Source of the DNA: an uncultured Arcanobacterium sp.
GTDB lineage: Bacteria; Actinomycetota; Actinomycetes; Actinomycetales; Actinomycetaceae
Reading direction: 5' to 3'
DNA: 13,632 nt
NCBI RefSeq assembly: GCF_947253055.1
Contig: NZ_CAMXYE010000039.1
Span: 1 to 13,632, forward strand
Position 1 is the stretch's first letter; every line of letters begins with the position of its first letter. Both the position numbers and the translations under genes were made by a program. A model generated the notes under the pieces. It was not told the DNA's origin and did not search any database. It saw only the letters and a list, made by a program, of their open reading frames with translations. Of the stretch, positions 1 to 7,296 are shown one piece after another.

Positions 1-363
1 CTCGGGCTAGTCCTGATTTTCTGGGCGCGCGGGAGAATTCGCGAAATAGGAATTCTGCTGGCTCTCGGTAAATCAAAGCTGAATATCTTAGTGCAATTCA
101 TTATTGAGATTGCACTGCTCGGAGCGCTATCCGCCCTCCTTGCTCTCTTAATCGGCCACTTCCTCAGCAGTTCACTCAGCACGGCTTTATTGGCGAGATC
201 CGGCGATGCTACTCTCGCCGCTCTCTCAGCCGAATCAGGTGGTATTCTCTCTACCTTGGCCGCCTTGGCAGGGGGATATTCAATAATATTTATTTCCCTC
301 AGCGCCGCCCTCTTCCCTATTTTCCGTAAAACCCCAAAATCTATTCTTTCGCAAATGAGCTAG
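1..363 (+). CDS. ABC transporter permease, FtsX/MacB-like, C-terminal part (5' end outside window)
   Basis: The reading frame is open from base 1 to the TAG at 361-363 and gives 120 residues, so the start lies outside the window; the GTG at 91 is internal and not a real start. The first residues are the end of a membrane helix, followed by a cytoplasmic loop reading ARGRIREIGILLALGKSK. This resembles the coupling loop typical of FtsX/MacB-type permeases, which contacts the ATPase. Two further hydrophobic segments follow (about residues 30-53 and 79-104), then a short basic tail. This fits the last membrane half of the FtsX-like domain. The protein would sit in the cytoplasmic membrane and work with the ATPase encoded 9 bases downstream. 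The substrate (lipid, peptide or drug) cannot be told from this fragment. It is a different gene from the divisome ftsX at 4392-5300. Confidence 0.85.
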   Translation, partial: LGLVLIFWARGRIREIGILLALGKSKLNILVQFIIEIALLGALSALLALLIGHFLSSSLSTALLARSGDATLAALSAESGGILSTLAALAGGYSIIFISLSAALFPIFRKTPKSILSQMS

Positions 364-372
364 GAGCAATAA

Positions 373-1002
373 ATGAATATTTTACAACTTGACCACATCA
401 GCTATTCTTATCCCGGATCCAATACGAAAGTATTGGCCGATCTCTGCATGGATTTTTCTCTCGGTAAGTTCTACGCCATAGTCGGAGCCTCGGGAGCAGG
501 TAAATCAACCTTACTGAGCCTACTCGCTGGTTTAGATTCTCCCACCAAAGGAGCAGTAAAATTCCAAGGAAAAGATATTGCCGAAACTGGATATTCACAG
601 CATCGGCGGGAGCAGATTTCGCTCGTATTCCAAAACTACAATCTAATCGACTACTTAACCCCACTCGAGAACCTGCGTCTAGTAGATAAAAAAGCTAGCT
701 GGGAAAATCTGGCAGAATTAGGTCTGAGCAAAGAGGAAGCTCGCCGCAATGTACTCCAGCTCTCTGGCGGCCAGCAACAGCGCGTAGCTATCGGAAGAGC
801 TCTAGTATCTCCTGCCCCGATTATTCTGGCTGATGAACCTACCGGAAATCTAGACGAAACTACGGCCGCAGAAGTGATTGAAATTTTGCGCAATGCGGCG
901 CGCAATGGAAAATGCGTAATCGTGGTAACGCACTCGAAGCAACTAGCTGCAGCTGCTGATATTACCTTGCAACTAAAAGGGCGCCGCTTAATAGAAAAAT
1001 AA
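373..1002 (+). CDS. ABC transporter ATP-binding protein (MacB/LolD-like)
   Basis: A 209-residue ATPase subunit that would power the FtsX-like permease encoded just upstream. All nucleotide-binding motifs are present: Walker A GASGAGKST (residues 38-46), Q-loop Q87, signature LSGGQQQRVAIGRAL (130-144), Walker B IILADEPTGNLD (150-161) with the catalytic glutamate E155, and H-loop H187. The length and the DEPTGNLD form place it in the MacB/LolD/FtsE class of ATPases, which drive mechanotransmission or export with FtsX-like partners. The ATG at 373 lies 9 bases after the permease stop, and an AGGAG ribosome site (362-366) overlaps that stop, so the two genes are probably translationally linked. 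The gene ends only 6 bases from the end of the facing gene on the other strand, with no clear terminator between them. The substrate is unknown. Confidence 0.93.
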   Translation: MNILQLDHISYSYPGSNTKVLADLCMDFSLGKFYAIVGASGAGKSTLLSLLAGLDSPTKGAVKFQGKDIAETGYSQHRREQISLVFQNYNLIDYLTPLENLRLVDKKASWENLAELGLSKEEARRNVLQLSGGQQQRVAIGRALVSPAPIILADEPTGNLDETTAAEVIEILRNAARNGKCVIVVTHSKQLAAAADITLQLKGRRLIEK

Positions 1003-1008
1003 GGAGAA

Positions 1009-2529
1009 CTAACGCCGGCTGCGCAGCGTCACTAGCGCCGCATACGGGAAAGCAGCTAGATAGAAGGCCCACCAGTGCAAACGCAGGAAACGCTTTATGC
1101 GACTTTCCGGAGTGAAAGGAAAACTTAAAAGTTGCATATCTAGCCGCCGGAACAGTGCTTGATGAATTTGTTTGGCGACGCGCTTTTTTCTCGGTACTTG
1201 CACCCAGAGCATAAGCAGCTCGCGGCAATTGTAGAGATTGAGCATATTCACTCCACAAATTCCGTAAGTAATTTCGCTTTGCCCTGCCCACCGGCAGCAA
1301 TCATTTTCCCAAGCTACTAAATCTGCTAGATACTTTCTTTCCGCTCCTGGTATTTGCGCTAAGTATTCTTTGAGAATAGCTAGTGCAGCTCTTCCAGAAT
1401 TGTAAATACGCGCTCGCACGAAACGCGGTCCGATAAGTGGGAGCGGAATACTATTACCGGTGACGCTTTTCCCAATCTGATCTATATTATTTCCGTTTAG
1501 CAGAGCTCGCGTTCCGAAAGCTTGCTTATAGGTATAAGCCAAATGCAAGGTATATTCATTGCAATCGCGGCCAATTAGCGCACGATACTTTTCCTGCTCT
1601 GCTGGCGGCATTTGTAAATCTGCTACTACTTGATGCTCTCTCCCGTAAGCAGCACAAAGACGCTGCGCTATTTGTAAATCAGGAGTTTCCTCCGAAAAAT
1701 CGGGATGCTTGAAAGTATAATAAGGAATATCGCCGCCCAGCTTCTGCGCAAAAGCAAAATTCATCCGGCTGTCGTATCCGGCAGTGAGCGGGCAAGTAAG
1801 TTGATAATACTTAGCATATTCCCGATATATATTTGCTATTAAGCGCTCGGAGATAGCCGCAATATCCTCTATATCAAAAACTGGCTTAACTGCCGGTAAG
1901 GATAAACGCCGCGCCCGATAGGTACTTAAATCTAAAGCATGATTCGGAAGCAGTATCCGCACTTTTTTATAGCTCGAGCGGTCTGCTGGCAAGGGCTGGC
2001 CGAGTGGAGCGTTTTTCGTAATCTCTATATCTAGCTCTTGCTCTGCATTAATTTTGCCGTCATTAAGTTTACTGCCAGTAATTTTGCCGTCAGTAATTTT
2101 GCCGTAATACGCCGCTAAATTTTCACTAACTGCCACCGCGGGCACCGCGGAACTCTGCGTATAGTAAATTCCGAGAGAGCAGGTAGCATCTCCCCACATA
2201 AAACTACCCGCGGGGCAATGCAGATAAATCAGGAATTTTCCTGCACACCGATTTGCCGCCATCCAAGCTTGGCTCAATCCGCCTTGCTCGCTACTTTTCA
2301 TTAAAAAATCCGGTATTTGCTCGCGCGTCAATTCTCCATGCGCATCTACGCATAATCCCAGCACTACCACGCGGTGCGTTTTAGAATCATTTTCTGCCCA
2401 CTTTACTTCCGTCGCTTCGGTGTAGTTAAGCACCAGATTTTCGGCCAAAGGTAGGTGCTGAGCAAATTCTGCTTCCGCCTTCTCGTTAATTGCATAGCTA
2501 AATACAGCGTTTTTTAGAATATTATGCAT
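1009..2529 (-). CDS. Asparagine-synthetase-like protein (N-type ATP pyrophosphatase fold), substrate unknown
   Basis: A 506-residue protein whose central part resembles the synthetase domain of asparagine synthetase B: a PP-loop-like LTAGYDSR (residues 248-255; class motif SGGxDS), a following strand and TFKHPDFSEETPD, then LLNGNN (343-348) and NCRELL (434-439). The first about 140 residues resemble a degenerate glutamine-amidotransferase (Ntn) domain (GKFLIYL, GDATCSLGIYY) but have no cysteine at position 2, so glutaminase activity is not expected. The domains are joined by a 5-residue repeat (143-161). The C-terminus (484-502) is hydrophobic and flanked by arginines, possibly a membrane helix. 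The ATG at 2529 is preferred over an upstream TTG (2547) because GAGAGA lies 5 bases before it. It starts 37 bases after the smpB stop, so it is probably co-transcribed with smpB. Such proteins adenylate and amidate a carboxylate, often in surface-glycan or peptide pathways; here the substrate is unknown and activity is uncertain. Confidence 0.75.
   Translation of the reverse strand: MHNILKNAVFSYAINEKAEAEFAQHLPLAENLVLNYTEATEVKWAENDSKTHRVVVLGLCVDAHGELTREQIPDFLMKSSEQGGLSQAWMAANRCAGKFLIYLHCPAGSFMWGDATCSLGIYYTQSSAVPAVAVSENLAAYYGKITDGKITGSKLNDGKINAEQELDIEITKNAPLGQPLPADRSSYKKVRILLPNHALDLSTYRARRLSLPAVKPVFDIEDIAAISERLIANIYREYAKYYQLTCPLTAGYDSRMNFAFAQKLGGDIPYYTFKHPDFSEETPDLQIAQRLCAAYGREHQVVADLQMPPAEQEKYRALIGRDCNEYTLHLAYTYKQAFGTRALLNGNNIDQIGKSVTGNSIPLPLIGPRFVRARIYNSGRAALAILKEYLAQIPGAERKYLADLVAWENDCCRWAGQSEITYGICGVNMLNLYNCRELLMLWVQVPRKKRVAKQIHQALFRRLDMQLLSFPFTPESRIKRFLRLHWWAFYLAAFPYAALVTLRSRR
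2049..2108 (-). repeat. Four tandem 15-base units within the asparagine-synthetase-like gene
   Basis: On the plus strand the units start at 2049, 2064, 2079 and 2094. The first, third and fourth share TAATTTTGCCGT; the second is a diverged copy. The unit length is a multiple of three, so on the minus strand it encodes pentapeptides of the form D/G-G/S-K-I/L-T/N (protein residues about 143-161) in the linker between the two domains. Confidence 0.85.
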
Positions 2530-2534
2530 GAGTA

Positions 2535-2540
2535 TCTCTC
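2535..2540 (-). promoter_or_regulatory. Ribosome binding site deciding the start of the asparagine-synthetase-like gene
   Basis: GAGAGA on the minus strand, 5 bases before the ATG at 2527-2529. No comparable purine tract precedes the in-frame TTG at 2545-2547, so the ATG is the better start. Confidence 0.5.
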
Positions 2541-2566
2541 GCGCCAATCTACTGCACTAAACAGCG

Positions 2567-3067
2567 TCAATTTCGGTATCCTTTTCGGAACTGCGCCACG
2601 GCTCGCGCAGCTTCTCGCTCATCTTGCTTACGCCGCAAAGTTTCCCGTTTATCCCAATCCTGCTTCCCGTGTGCTAAGGCAATTTCCACCTTCGCCATTC
2701 CCCGTATAAAGTACAGCTCCAAAGGCACTGCGGTGGTACCTTTCGCTTTTACTTTCTGAGCTAGCTCCCGTATTTCACTCTTATGCAGAAGTAATTTCCG
2801 CTTTTGGGTCGGATTGTGATTAGTCCAAGACCCCGAAGCATATACTGGAATATTGGCCCCCACCAGCCAAGCTTCTCCACGCCGATCAAAATCTATCCAC
2901 GCTTCATTAATAGATGCTCTTCCGGCGCGCAAAGATTTTACTTCCGTGCCGGAAAGAGCTAAACCCGCTTCGAAAGTTTTATCAATAAAATAATCGTGCA
3001 AGGCTTTTTTATTGCGCGCAATCGCTTTTTTAGCTGCCGCGTTCGCCTTTGCTTGTGCAGAATTCAC
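2567..3067 (-). CDS. smpB: SsrA-binding protein SmpB
   Basis: A 166-residue tmRNA-binding protein, slightly longer than the usual about 155-160. SmpB binds tmRNA, delivers it to stalled ribosomes and places its own C-terminal tail in the empty mRNA channel, so that the nascent chain is tagged for proteolysis. Recognisable family blocks are ARNKKALHDYFIDKTFEAGL (17-36), GTEVKSLRAGRASINEAW (40-57), HNPTQKRKLLLHK (84-96), KGTTAVPLELYF (109-120) and HGKQDWDKRE (133-142), with a basic tail at the end. The start is a GTG at 3067, 25 bases after the stop of the M23 peptidase gene and preceded by AGGTAG; there is no internal ATG start. It sits inside the ftsEX operon, a common actinobacterial arrangement. 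The tmRNA gene ssrA, which often lies next to smpB, is absent from this window. Confidence 0.97.
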   Translation of the reverse strand: MNSAQAKANAAAKKAIARNKKALHDYFIDKTFEAGLALSGTEVKSLRAGRASINEAWIDFDRRGEAWLVGANIPVYASGSWTNHNPTQKRKLLLHKSEIRELAQKVKAKGTTAVPLELYFIRGMAKVEIALAHGKQDWDKRETLRRKQDEREAARAVAQFRKGYRN

Positions 3068-3092
3068 AGCTACCTACTCGTATGAATTATTA

Positions 3093-4376
3093 CTACTGGA
3101 AAGAGGGTAAGCTCATCGGGTTAATAGGAGTCCCATTCTGCCATACCTCATAATGTACGTGGCACCCGGTGACACGCCCCGTAGCACCCGTCCGCCCAAT
3201 CACAGTCCCCTGCGCCACTCGTTGCCCAGGAGATACGCTAATTGCCGATAGATGCAAATGTACCGTCACCCAAGAAGAACCATTCACTGTACCATGATTA
3301 ATCATTACTTGGGCTCCACCGCTCCCGCCTAGATACGCCGGAACCGTTTCTACTACGGTACCAGCCGCTCCAGCTGTTTGCAGCTGCCCACATGGCGAGC
3401 CTAAATCAACTCCATAGTGGAAAGTACGGTAACCAGTAACTGGATGAACTCTCCCTCCAAAAGAAGAAGTCATATAGAAAGGCTTAGGAATAGGCGGCAT
3501 TAACCAGTAGGCTCCCCCGCTTCCAGCCGGCTGCCAATTATTACCACCTGCCCGATTGGCGGCATCAATCTGCGCAATTTGCGCAGCTAAATTATTCCGC
3601 TCCGTCTTTACTTGCGCTAAAGAGGCCTCATAATCGCCCTTTCGCGCCTGCAACTGCGCATTCTGCGCATTAATTTGCTTCTCTAAATCATCCAACTTGG
3701 TACGCTCGGCCTGCGCAGCCTGCTGCGCAGATTCTTTTTCCGCTAAGACCGCATCCGCTTCCGCCTTCAAATCAGCGATTGTTTTCTCTACCGCTTTCTG
3801 GCGAGCTGCACCATTTCGGGCAGCCGCTCCACTCTGTTGCCCAGAAGTAAAGGCTGCGGACTGCGTACGGGCAATCGTTTCATTGGCTAAGAAAGCAGCG
3901 AGGAAATCTTCTGCCGAAGAAGATCCCACAATTAAATCCAGAGTAGAGGGGCCAGTATCGCCGCGGTAAGCAGCACGCGCTAAAGCTCCTAAAGATTCCC
4001 GTGATTCACCAGCTAAATCATCTGCCTGCTGCTGTTGAGCAGTAATATCAGCGAGCTCTTTCTGTGCTGCCTGCAGCAGAGCTGCTTTTTCTTCCGCTTT
4101 CCGCTCCGCTGCGGAAACTGCTCTCTCTGCCTGCGCCAACTTTTCTTCAGCTGCCGGTACCTGGCTCCGCGTGTTTTCCAATTCGATTATTATTTTTTGC
4201 AGCTCTGTATCCACTCCCTCGAGCTGTGCTTGTAAAGAGGAAATCTGCCGATCTTTACTCTCCTGCTGGCTGACTAAATCATCGCGATCAGCAGCAAAGC
4301 CACCCAGCGGGGTCAGCATCACAATTCCGGCTACTGCTGTAAGTAGACCAACTATTGCACAAGATACTTTCCGCAT
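3093..4376 (-). CDS. Secreted coiled-coil M23 peptidoglycan endopeptidase, probable FtsEX-controlled hydrolase
   Basis: A 427-residue exported protein. Residues 1-29 are a signal peptide (MRKVS, a hydrophobic stretch, then GGFAA with cleavage likely after A28 or A29). Residues about 30-275 are Ala/Glu/Gln/Lys-rich coiled coil in two blocks around a less helical section (about 125-190). Residues about 290-427 are a lysostaphin-type M23 domain: HPVTGYRTFHYGVD gives zinc ligands H320 and D324, HLHLS gives H375, and GCHVHYE gives H406 and H408. C329 and C405 could pair. Unlike E. coli EnvC, whose LytM domain lacks zinc ligands, this site looks complete, so it should cut peptide cross-links itself. 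It starts 15 bases after ftsX with a strong GGGAGGA ribosome site (4382-4388). FtsX-coupled hydrolases with coiled coils (PcsB, RipC, EnvC) are established, so control by FtsEX during septum splitting is the likely role. Confidence 0.9.
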   Translation of the reverse strand: MRKVSCAIVGLLTAVAGIVMLTPLGGFAADRDDLVSQQESKDRQISSLQAQLEGVDTELQKIIIELENTRSQVPAAEEKLAQAERAVSAAERKAEEKAALLQAAQKELADITAQQQQADDLAGESRESLGALARAAYRGDTGPSTLDLIVGSSSAEDFLAAFLANETIARTQSAAFTSGQQSGAAARNGAARQKAVEKTIADLKAEADAVLAEKESAQQAAQAERTKLDDLEKQINAQNAQLQARKGDYEASLAQVKTERNNLAAQIAQIDAANRAGGNNWQPAGSGGAYWLMPPIPKPFYMTSSFGGRVHPVTGYRTFHYGVDLGSPCGQLQTAGAAGTVVETVPAYLGGSGGAQVMINHGTVNGSSWVTVHLHLSAISVSPGQRVAQGTVIGRTGATGRVTGCHVHYEVWQNGTPINPMSLPSFQ

Positions 4377-4391
4377 AATCTTCCTCCCTTT

Positions 4392-5300
4392 CTATACCTG
4401 CGTATAGCGGCGCAAAGCCACAAAAGAAGTCACTGAAGCAATAAGCACTGCCGAAATAAGTAAAACCGGAGCTACAAGCAGCACATCATGCATATTCACA
4501 ATCTTTACCCAGGTGGCGCCGAACCAATCTTGGATAAAGAACTCCACTACCGCCCCGAGACTGAGCGCAGCCAAAAGAGCTCCCGTAAAGGCAGCAATCA
4601 CGCCTTCCAGCACGAAAGGCAATTGAATCATCGTATTGGAAGCTCCTACATAGCGCATAATCTCAGTTTCGTGCCGGCGGAACATAGCCGAAAGCCGAAT
4701 TGTAGAAGGAATGAGGAGCAAAGCCGTCAAAATCATAATCAAAGCTAAACCGCCAGATACCAGCGTAAAACGATTCAAAATATTGAAAAGCGGCTCCAAC
4801 TGTTTCCGCTGATCTACTACTACTTCTACTCCGTCCCGCCCTTCGAGCGCATCAGCTACGATTTGGTATTCTGCGGGGTTTACGAGTTTCACCCGGAAAG
4901 AAGCCTGCATCTGATCTTCCGTCATAGCTTCTGCCCAGGAAGAATCCGCCATAATCTTCTTAAAAGAAGCTAAAGCGTCTGCTTTCGATTCAAAATATAC
5001 TTTTTCGATATAGGGTTTCAGCTCACCAGTACCTAGATACTCTTCAATCGCTTTTATTTGCTCATCTGTGGCTTCTCCCGCTGCACACTGCGGTTTAGCC
5101 GAATCAGTGGGGCACATAAAAGCCGATACTTCTACCTTGTCGTACCAGTCATCTTTTAAGTCGTTAATTTGAATTTGAAAGAGGACGGCTGCTCCCACAA
5201 AAAGCATCGACACGAAAGTCACGAGAAGAACCGAAAACGCCATCGCGATATTGCCGCGCAGGCCTTTGAAAGTTTGCGAAATAGCGAAACGTAATCTCAT
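4392..5300 (-). CDS. ftsX: Cell division ABC permease FtsX
   Basis: A 302-residue membrane protein with the FtsX layout: a short cytoplasmic N-terminus, TM1 at about 20-42, a large external domain (about 43-170), TM2 about 176-198, TM3 about 223-250, TM4 about 270-295, and a short tail. The cytoplasmic loop LSAMFRRHETEIMRYVGAS (about 203-221) is the conserved piece that docks on FtsE. The external domain carries C63 and C72, which could form a disulfide. FtsX does not transport a substrate as far as is known; it passes ATP-driven movement in FtsE to an external peptidoglycan hydrolase, here most likely the M23 protein encoded directly downstream. Its ATG overlaps the ftsE stop as ATGA (5297-5300), so the two should be made in coupled amounts. 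Confidence 0.96.
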   Translation of the reverse strand: MRLRFAISQTFKGLRGNIAMAFSVLLVTFVSMLFVGAAVLFQIQINDLKDDWYDKVEVSAFMCPTDSAKPQCAAGEATDEQIKAIEEYLGTGELKPYIEKVYFESKADALASFKKIMADSSWAEAMTEDQMQASFRVKLVNPAEYQIVADALEGRDGVEVVVDQRKQLEPLFNILNRFTLVSGGLALIMILTALLLIPSTIRLSAMFRRHETEIMRYVGASNTMIQLPFVLEGVIAAFTGALLAALSLGAVVEFFIQDWFGATWVKIVNMHDVLLVAPVLLISAVLIASVTSFVALRRYTQV

Positions 5301-5989
5301 CGATGCCCACCTCCGTACACTCCGCCTTCTTGGTCGCGCACAACTCTTCCATCTACTAGTTCCACTACTCGTTTGCGCAGCTGATCTACAATAGCGCGGT
5401 CGTGCGTAGCCATCACCACGGTAGTACCTTGGCGGTTGATTCGATCCAGAAGCCGCATAATATCAGAAGCGGTTTCAAAATCGAGATTACCAGTGGGCTC
5501 GTCTGCTAATAGTACCTCGGGGCGATTTACCATCGCCCGCGCAATAGCCACCCGCTGCATTTCTCCACCGGAGAGCTCATGCATACGCCGTCTTTCTTTT
5601 CCAGCTAAGCCCACCATTTCCAGCACCAAGGGCACTTGCTTGCGAATCGCATGCCGCCGTTTTCCTATTACCTGCATGGCAAGAGCTACATTTTCGTAGA
5701 CGTTTTTATCCGGAAGCAGGCGAAAATCCTGAAATACATAACCAATTTGCCGGCGCAAATAAGGCACGCGCCGCTGGGAAACAGTAGCTAAATCTCGCCC
5801 TAGTACATATACTTTTCCGGAAGTCGGGCGCAGCTCAGCAGAAATAAGCGAAAGCATTGTAGATTTTCCGGAACCGGAAGCTCCAACTAAAAATACGAAA
5901 TCGCCGCGCTCTATATTCAGATTTACTCTATCTAGAGCCGGTTGCGCGCCTTTAATATAGAGCTTGGTAGTGTTTTCAAAAGTTATCAT
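5297..5989 (-). CDS. ftsE: Cell division ATP-binding protein FtsE
   Basis: A 230-residue ABC ATPase with all motifs: Walker A GASGSGKST (36-44), Q-loop Q87, signature LSGGEMQRVAIARAM (139-153), Walker B VLLADEPTGNLD (159-170) with E164, and H-loop H196. MITFENTTKLYIKG at the N-terminus and the close match to FtsE, together with an overlapping ftsX, identify it. It binds FtsX at the inner face of the membrane and links ATP hydrolysis to control of a cell-wall hydrolase at the septum. The ATG at 5989 is the first possible start; the nearest purine-rich site, GAGGG, lies about 12 bases upstream, which is rather far. It follows prfB by 158 bases, so it may have its own promoter, although no clear -35/-10 pair was found. 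Confidence 0.96.
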   Translation of the reverse strand: MITFENTTKLYIKGAQPALDRVNLNIERGDFVFLVGASGSGKSTMLSLISAELRPTSGKVYVLGRDLATVSQRRVPYLRRQIGYVFQDFRLLPDKNVYENVALAMQVIGKRRHAIRKQVPLVLEMVGLAGKERRRMHELSGGEMQRVAIARAMVNRPEVLLADEPTGNLDFETASDIMRLLDRINRQGTTVVMATHDRAIVDQLRKRVVELVDGRVVRDQEGGVYGGGHR

Positions 5990-6147
5990 CTGCCAGCTTT
6001 ACCCTCTATAGTTTTGCTAATCTCTAGCTAGACTAATTTGCTGCACCGCAGAAGTAGGCTAGGCACGCCGATATCTGCTTAAAATCACCCTTATCTGGCT
6101 ATTTCAGAACCGAATTAACTTATCCGGCAATTTCAAACCGATTACTT
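5990..6147 (-). other. Intergenic region between prfB and ftsE
   Basis: This 158-base stretch has no gene. It holds a tandem direct repeat next to the prfB stop (6091-6145). Nearer ftsE, on the minus strand, there is a weak TATAGA-like hexamer about 20 bases before the ATG, without a convincing -35 element. I see no hairpin followed by a T tract, so whether prfB reads through into ftsE is open. Confidence 0.4.
6091..6145. repeat. Imperfect tandem direct repeat, 29 and 26 bases
   Basis: Copy one is 6091-6119 and copy two 6120-6145, directly abutting. Both follow the pattern TTATCxGGCxATTTCA then AACCG, ATT and AC; they differ by two substitutions and three single-base gaps. The second copy ends 2 bases before the prfB stop codon (6148-6150). 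Confidence 0.75.
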
Positions 6148-7296
6148 TTAAGAATTTGCAGAGGAATTAGCTTCCGCGCGCGCCGCGGCTTGCCGCCAGC
6201 GAATACCGGCGTCGATAAAAGCATCTATATCGCCGTCGAAAACTGCATCCGTATTTCCTACCTCGCAATTAGTACGTAGATCTTTTACCATCTGGTACGG
6301 ATGCAGCACATAAGAACGCATCTGATCACCCCAGGAGGCTTTCACATCTCCGGCGAGTTCTTTCTTTTTTGCTTGCTCCTCTTCGTGGCGCAGCTGCAAC
6401 AACCGCGATTGTAGGACCCGCAAAGCAGCCGCCCGATTTTGAATCTGCGATTTTTCATCTTGCATAGATACCACGATTCCGGTGGGTAAATGAGTCATCC
6501 GCACTGCCGAATCAGTAGTATTTACGCTCTGCCCGCCCGGGCCGGAAGAGCGAAAAACGTCGATTTTCAAATCACTTTCCGGAATCTCAATATGGTCAGT
6601 AGATTCAATAAGCGGAATTACTTCTACCGCCGCAAAAGAAGTCTGCCGGCGTGATTGGTTATCGAAAGGAGATATACGCACCAGACGGTGAGTACCCGCC
6701 TCTACCGAGAGCCGACCGTAAGCATAAGGAGCTGATACTTCAAAAGTGGTGGATTTAATTCCCGCTTCTTCCGCATAAGAAGTATCTAAAACTTTCGTGG
6801 GGTAATTATGCCGCTCTGCCCAGCGCAGATACATGCGCTGCAGCATTTGTGCAAAATCAGCCGCATCTATGCCACCCACGCCGGAGCGAATAGTCACCAC
6901 CGCATTGCGTTCGTCGTATTCTCCCGAAAGTAGGGTCTGAATCTCTAAGCTAGCTAAATCTTCATTAATTAGTGGTAGTTGTTTATCTGCATCGCGATAT
7001 AGCTCAGCGGCGGTTTCTGGATCACTCCCTAGCTCTTCTTCTGCCATTTCCACTAGAGTTTCTAGGTCGTCGAGGCGCCGCTCCATTTCTTTTAGTTCAT
7101 CTACACGCCCCTGCATATGCGAAATAGTGGCAGTAGCTTTTTGCGCTTTTTCAGTATCTTCCCAGAAATCCGGAGCTGTCGACGCCGCAGTGAGCCGCGA
7201 AATCTCTGCTTGCAGATGCGGTATATCCGTGACGGCTGCTATTTGTGCAAAAGAATGGCGTAGCTGGCGAATTTCATTTTTATAATCGGTGACCAC
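6148..7296 (-). CDS. prfB: Peptide chain release factor 2
   Basis: A 382-residue class I release factor that recognises UAA and UGA in the ribosomal A site and triggers peptidyl-tRNA hydrolysis. The codon-reading SPF tripeptide is at 209-211 in RISPFDNQSRRQTSF, and the catalytic GGQ at 254-256 in SSGPGGQSVNTTDSAVR. The N-terminal helical domain (1 to about 110), SGEYDERNAVVTIRSGVGG (124-142) and MRSYVLHPYQMVKDLRT (326-342) are typical of RF2. SPF instead of PxT separates it from RF1. The frame is continuous: the in-frame UGA and +1 shift that autoregulate prfB in E. coli and many other bacteria are absent, as usual in Actinomycetota. The start is a GTG (7294-7296) with only a weak GGA upstream. 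The alanine-rich C-terminal tail after residue 367 is slightly longer than in the mycobacterial protein. It faces the kinase-like gene across a shared upstream region. Confidence 0.97.
   Translation of the reverse strand: MVTDYKNEIRQLRHSFAQIAAVTDIPHLQAEISRLTAASTAPDFWEDTEKAQKATATISHMQGRVDELKEMERRLDDLETLVEMAEEELGSDPETAAELYRDADKQLPLINEDLASLEIQTLLSGEYDERNAVVTIRSGVGGIDAADFAQMLQRMYLRWAERHNYPTKVLDTSYAEEAGIKSTTFEVSAPYAYGRLSVEAGTHRLVRISPFDNQSRRQTSFAAVEVIPLIESTDHIEIPESDLKIDVFRSSGPGGQSVNTTDSAVRMTHLPTGIVVSMQDEKSQIQNRAAALRVLQSRLLQLRHEEEQAKKKELAGDVKASWGDQMRSYVLHPYQMVKDLRTNCEVGNTDAVFDGDIDAFIDAGIRWRQAAARAEANSSANS

Noticed and set aside
1..2529. Lasso-peptide or bacteriocin cluster made of the asparagine-synthetase-like gene and the ABC transporter
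   Set aside because: The genes converge on opposite strands, and I saw no precursor peptide, leader peptidase or recognition-element protein; the transporter is of the FtsX/MacB type.
2524..2709. Small plus-strand open frame across the smpB end
   Set aside because: It lies antisense to smpB and the next gene, with no ribosome site or recognisable sequence.
3697..4407. Several plus-strand open frames opposite the M23 peptidase gene
   Set aside because: They mirror the Ala/Glu-rich coiled-coil codons of the real gene, have no ribosome sites and resemble no family.
6023..6032. Perfect palindrome TCTAGCTAGA upstream of ftsE
   Set aside because: A 10-base palindrome is expected about a dozen times in a window of this size by chance, and nothing else marks it as an operator.
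6148..7296. Programmed frameshift in prfB
   Set aside because: The frame is open from the GTG start through SPF and GGQ to the TAA, with no internal UGA.
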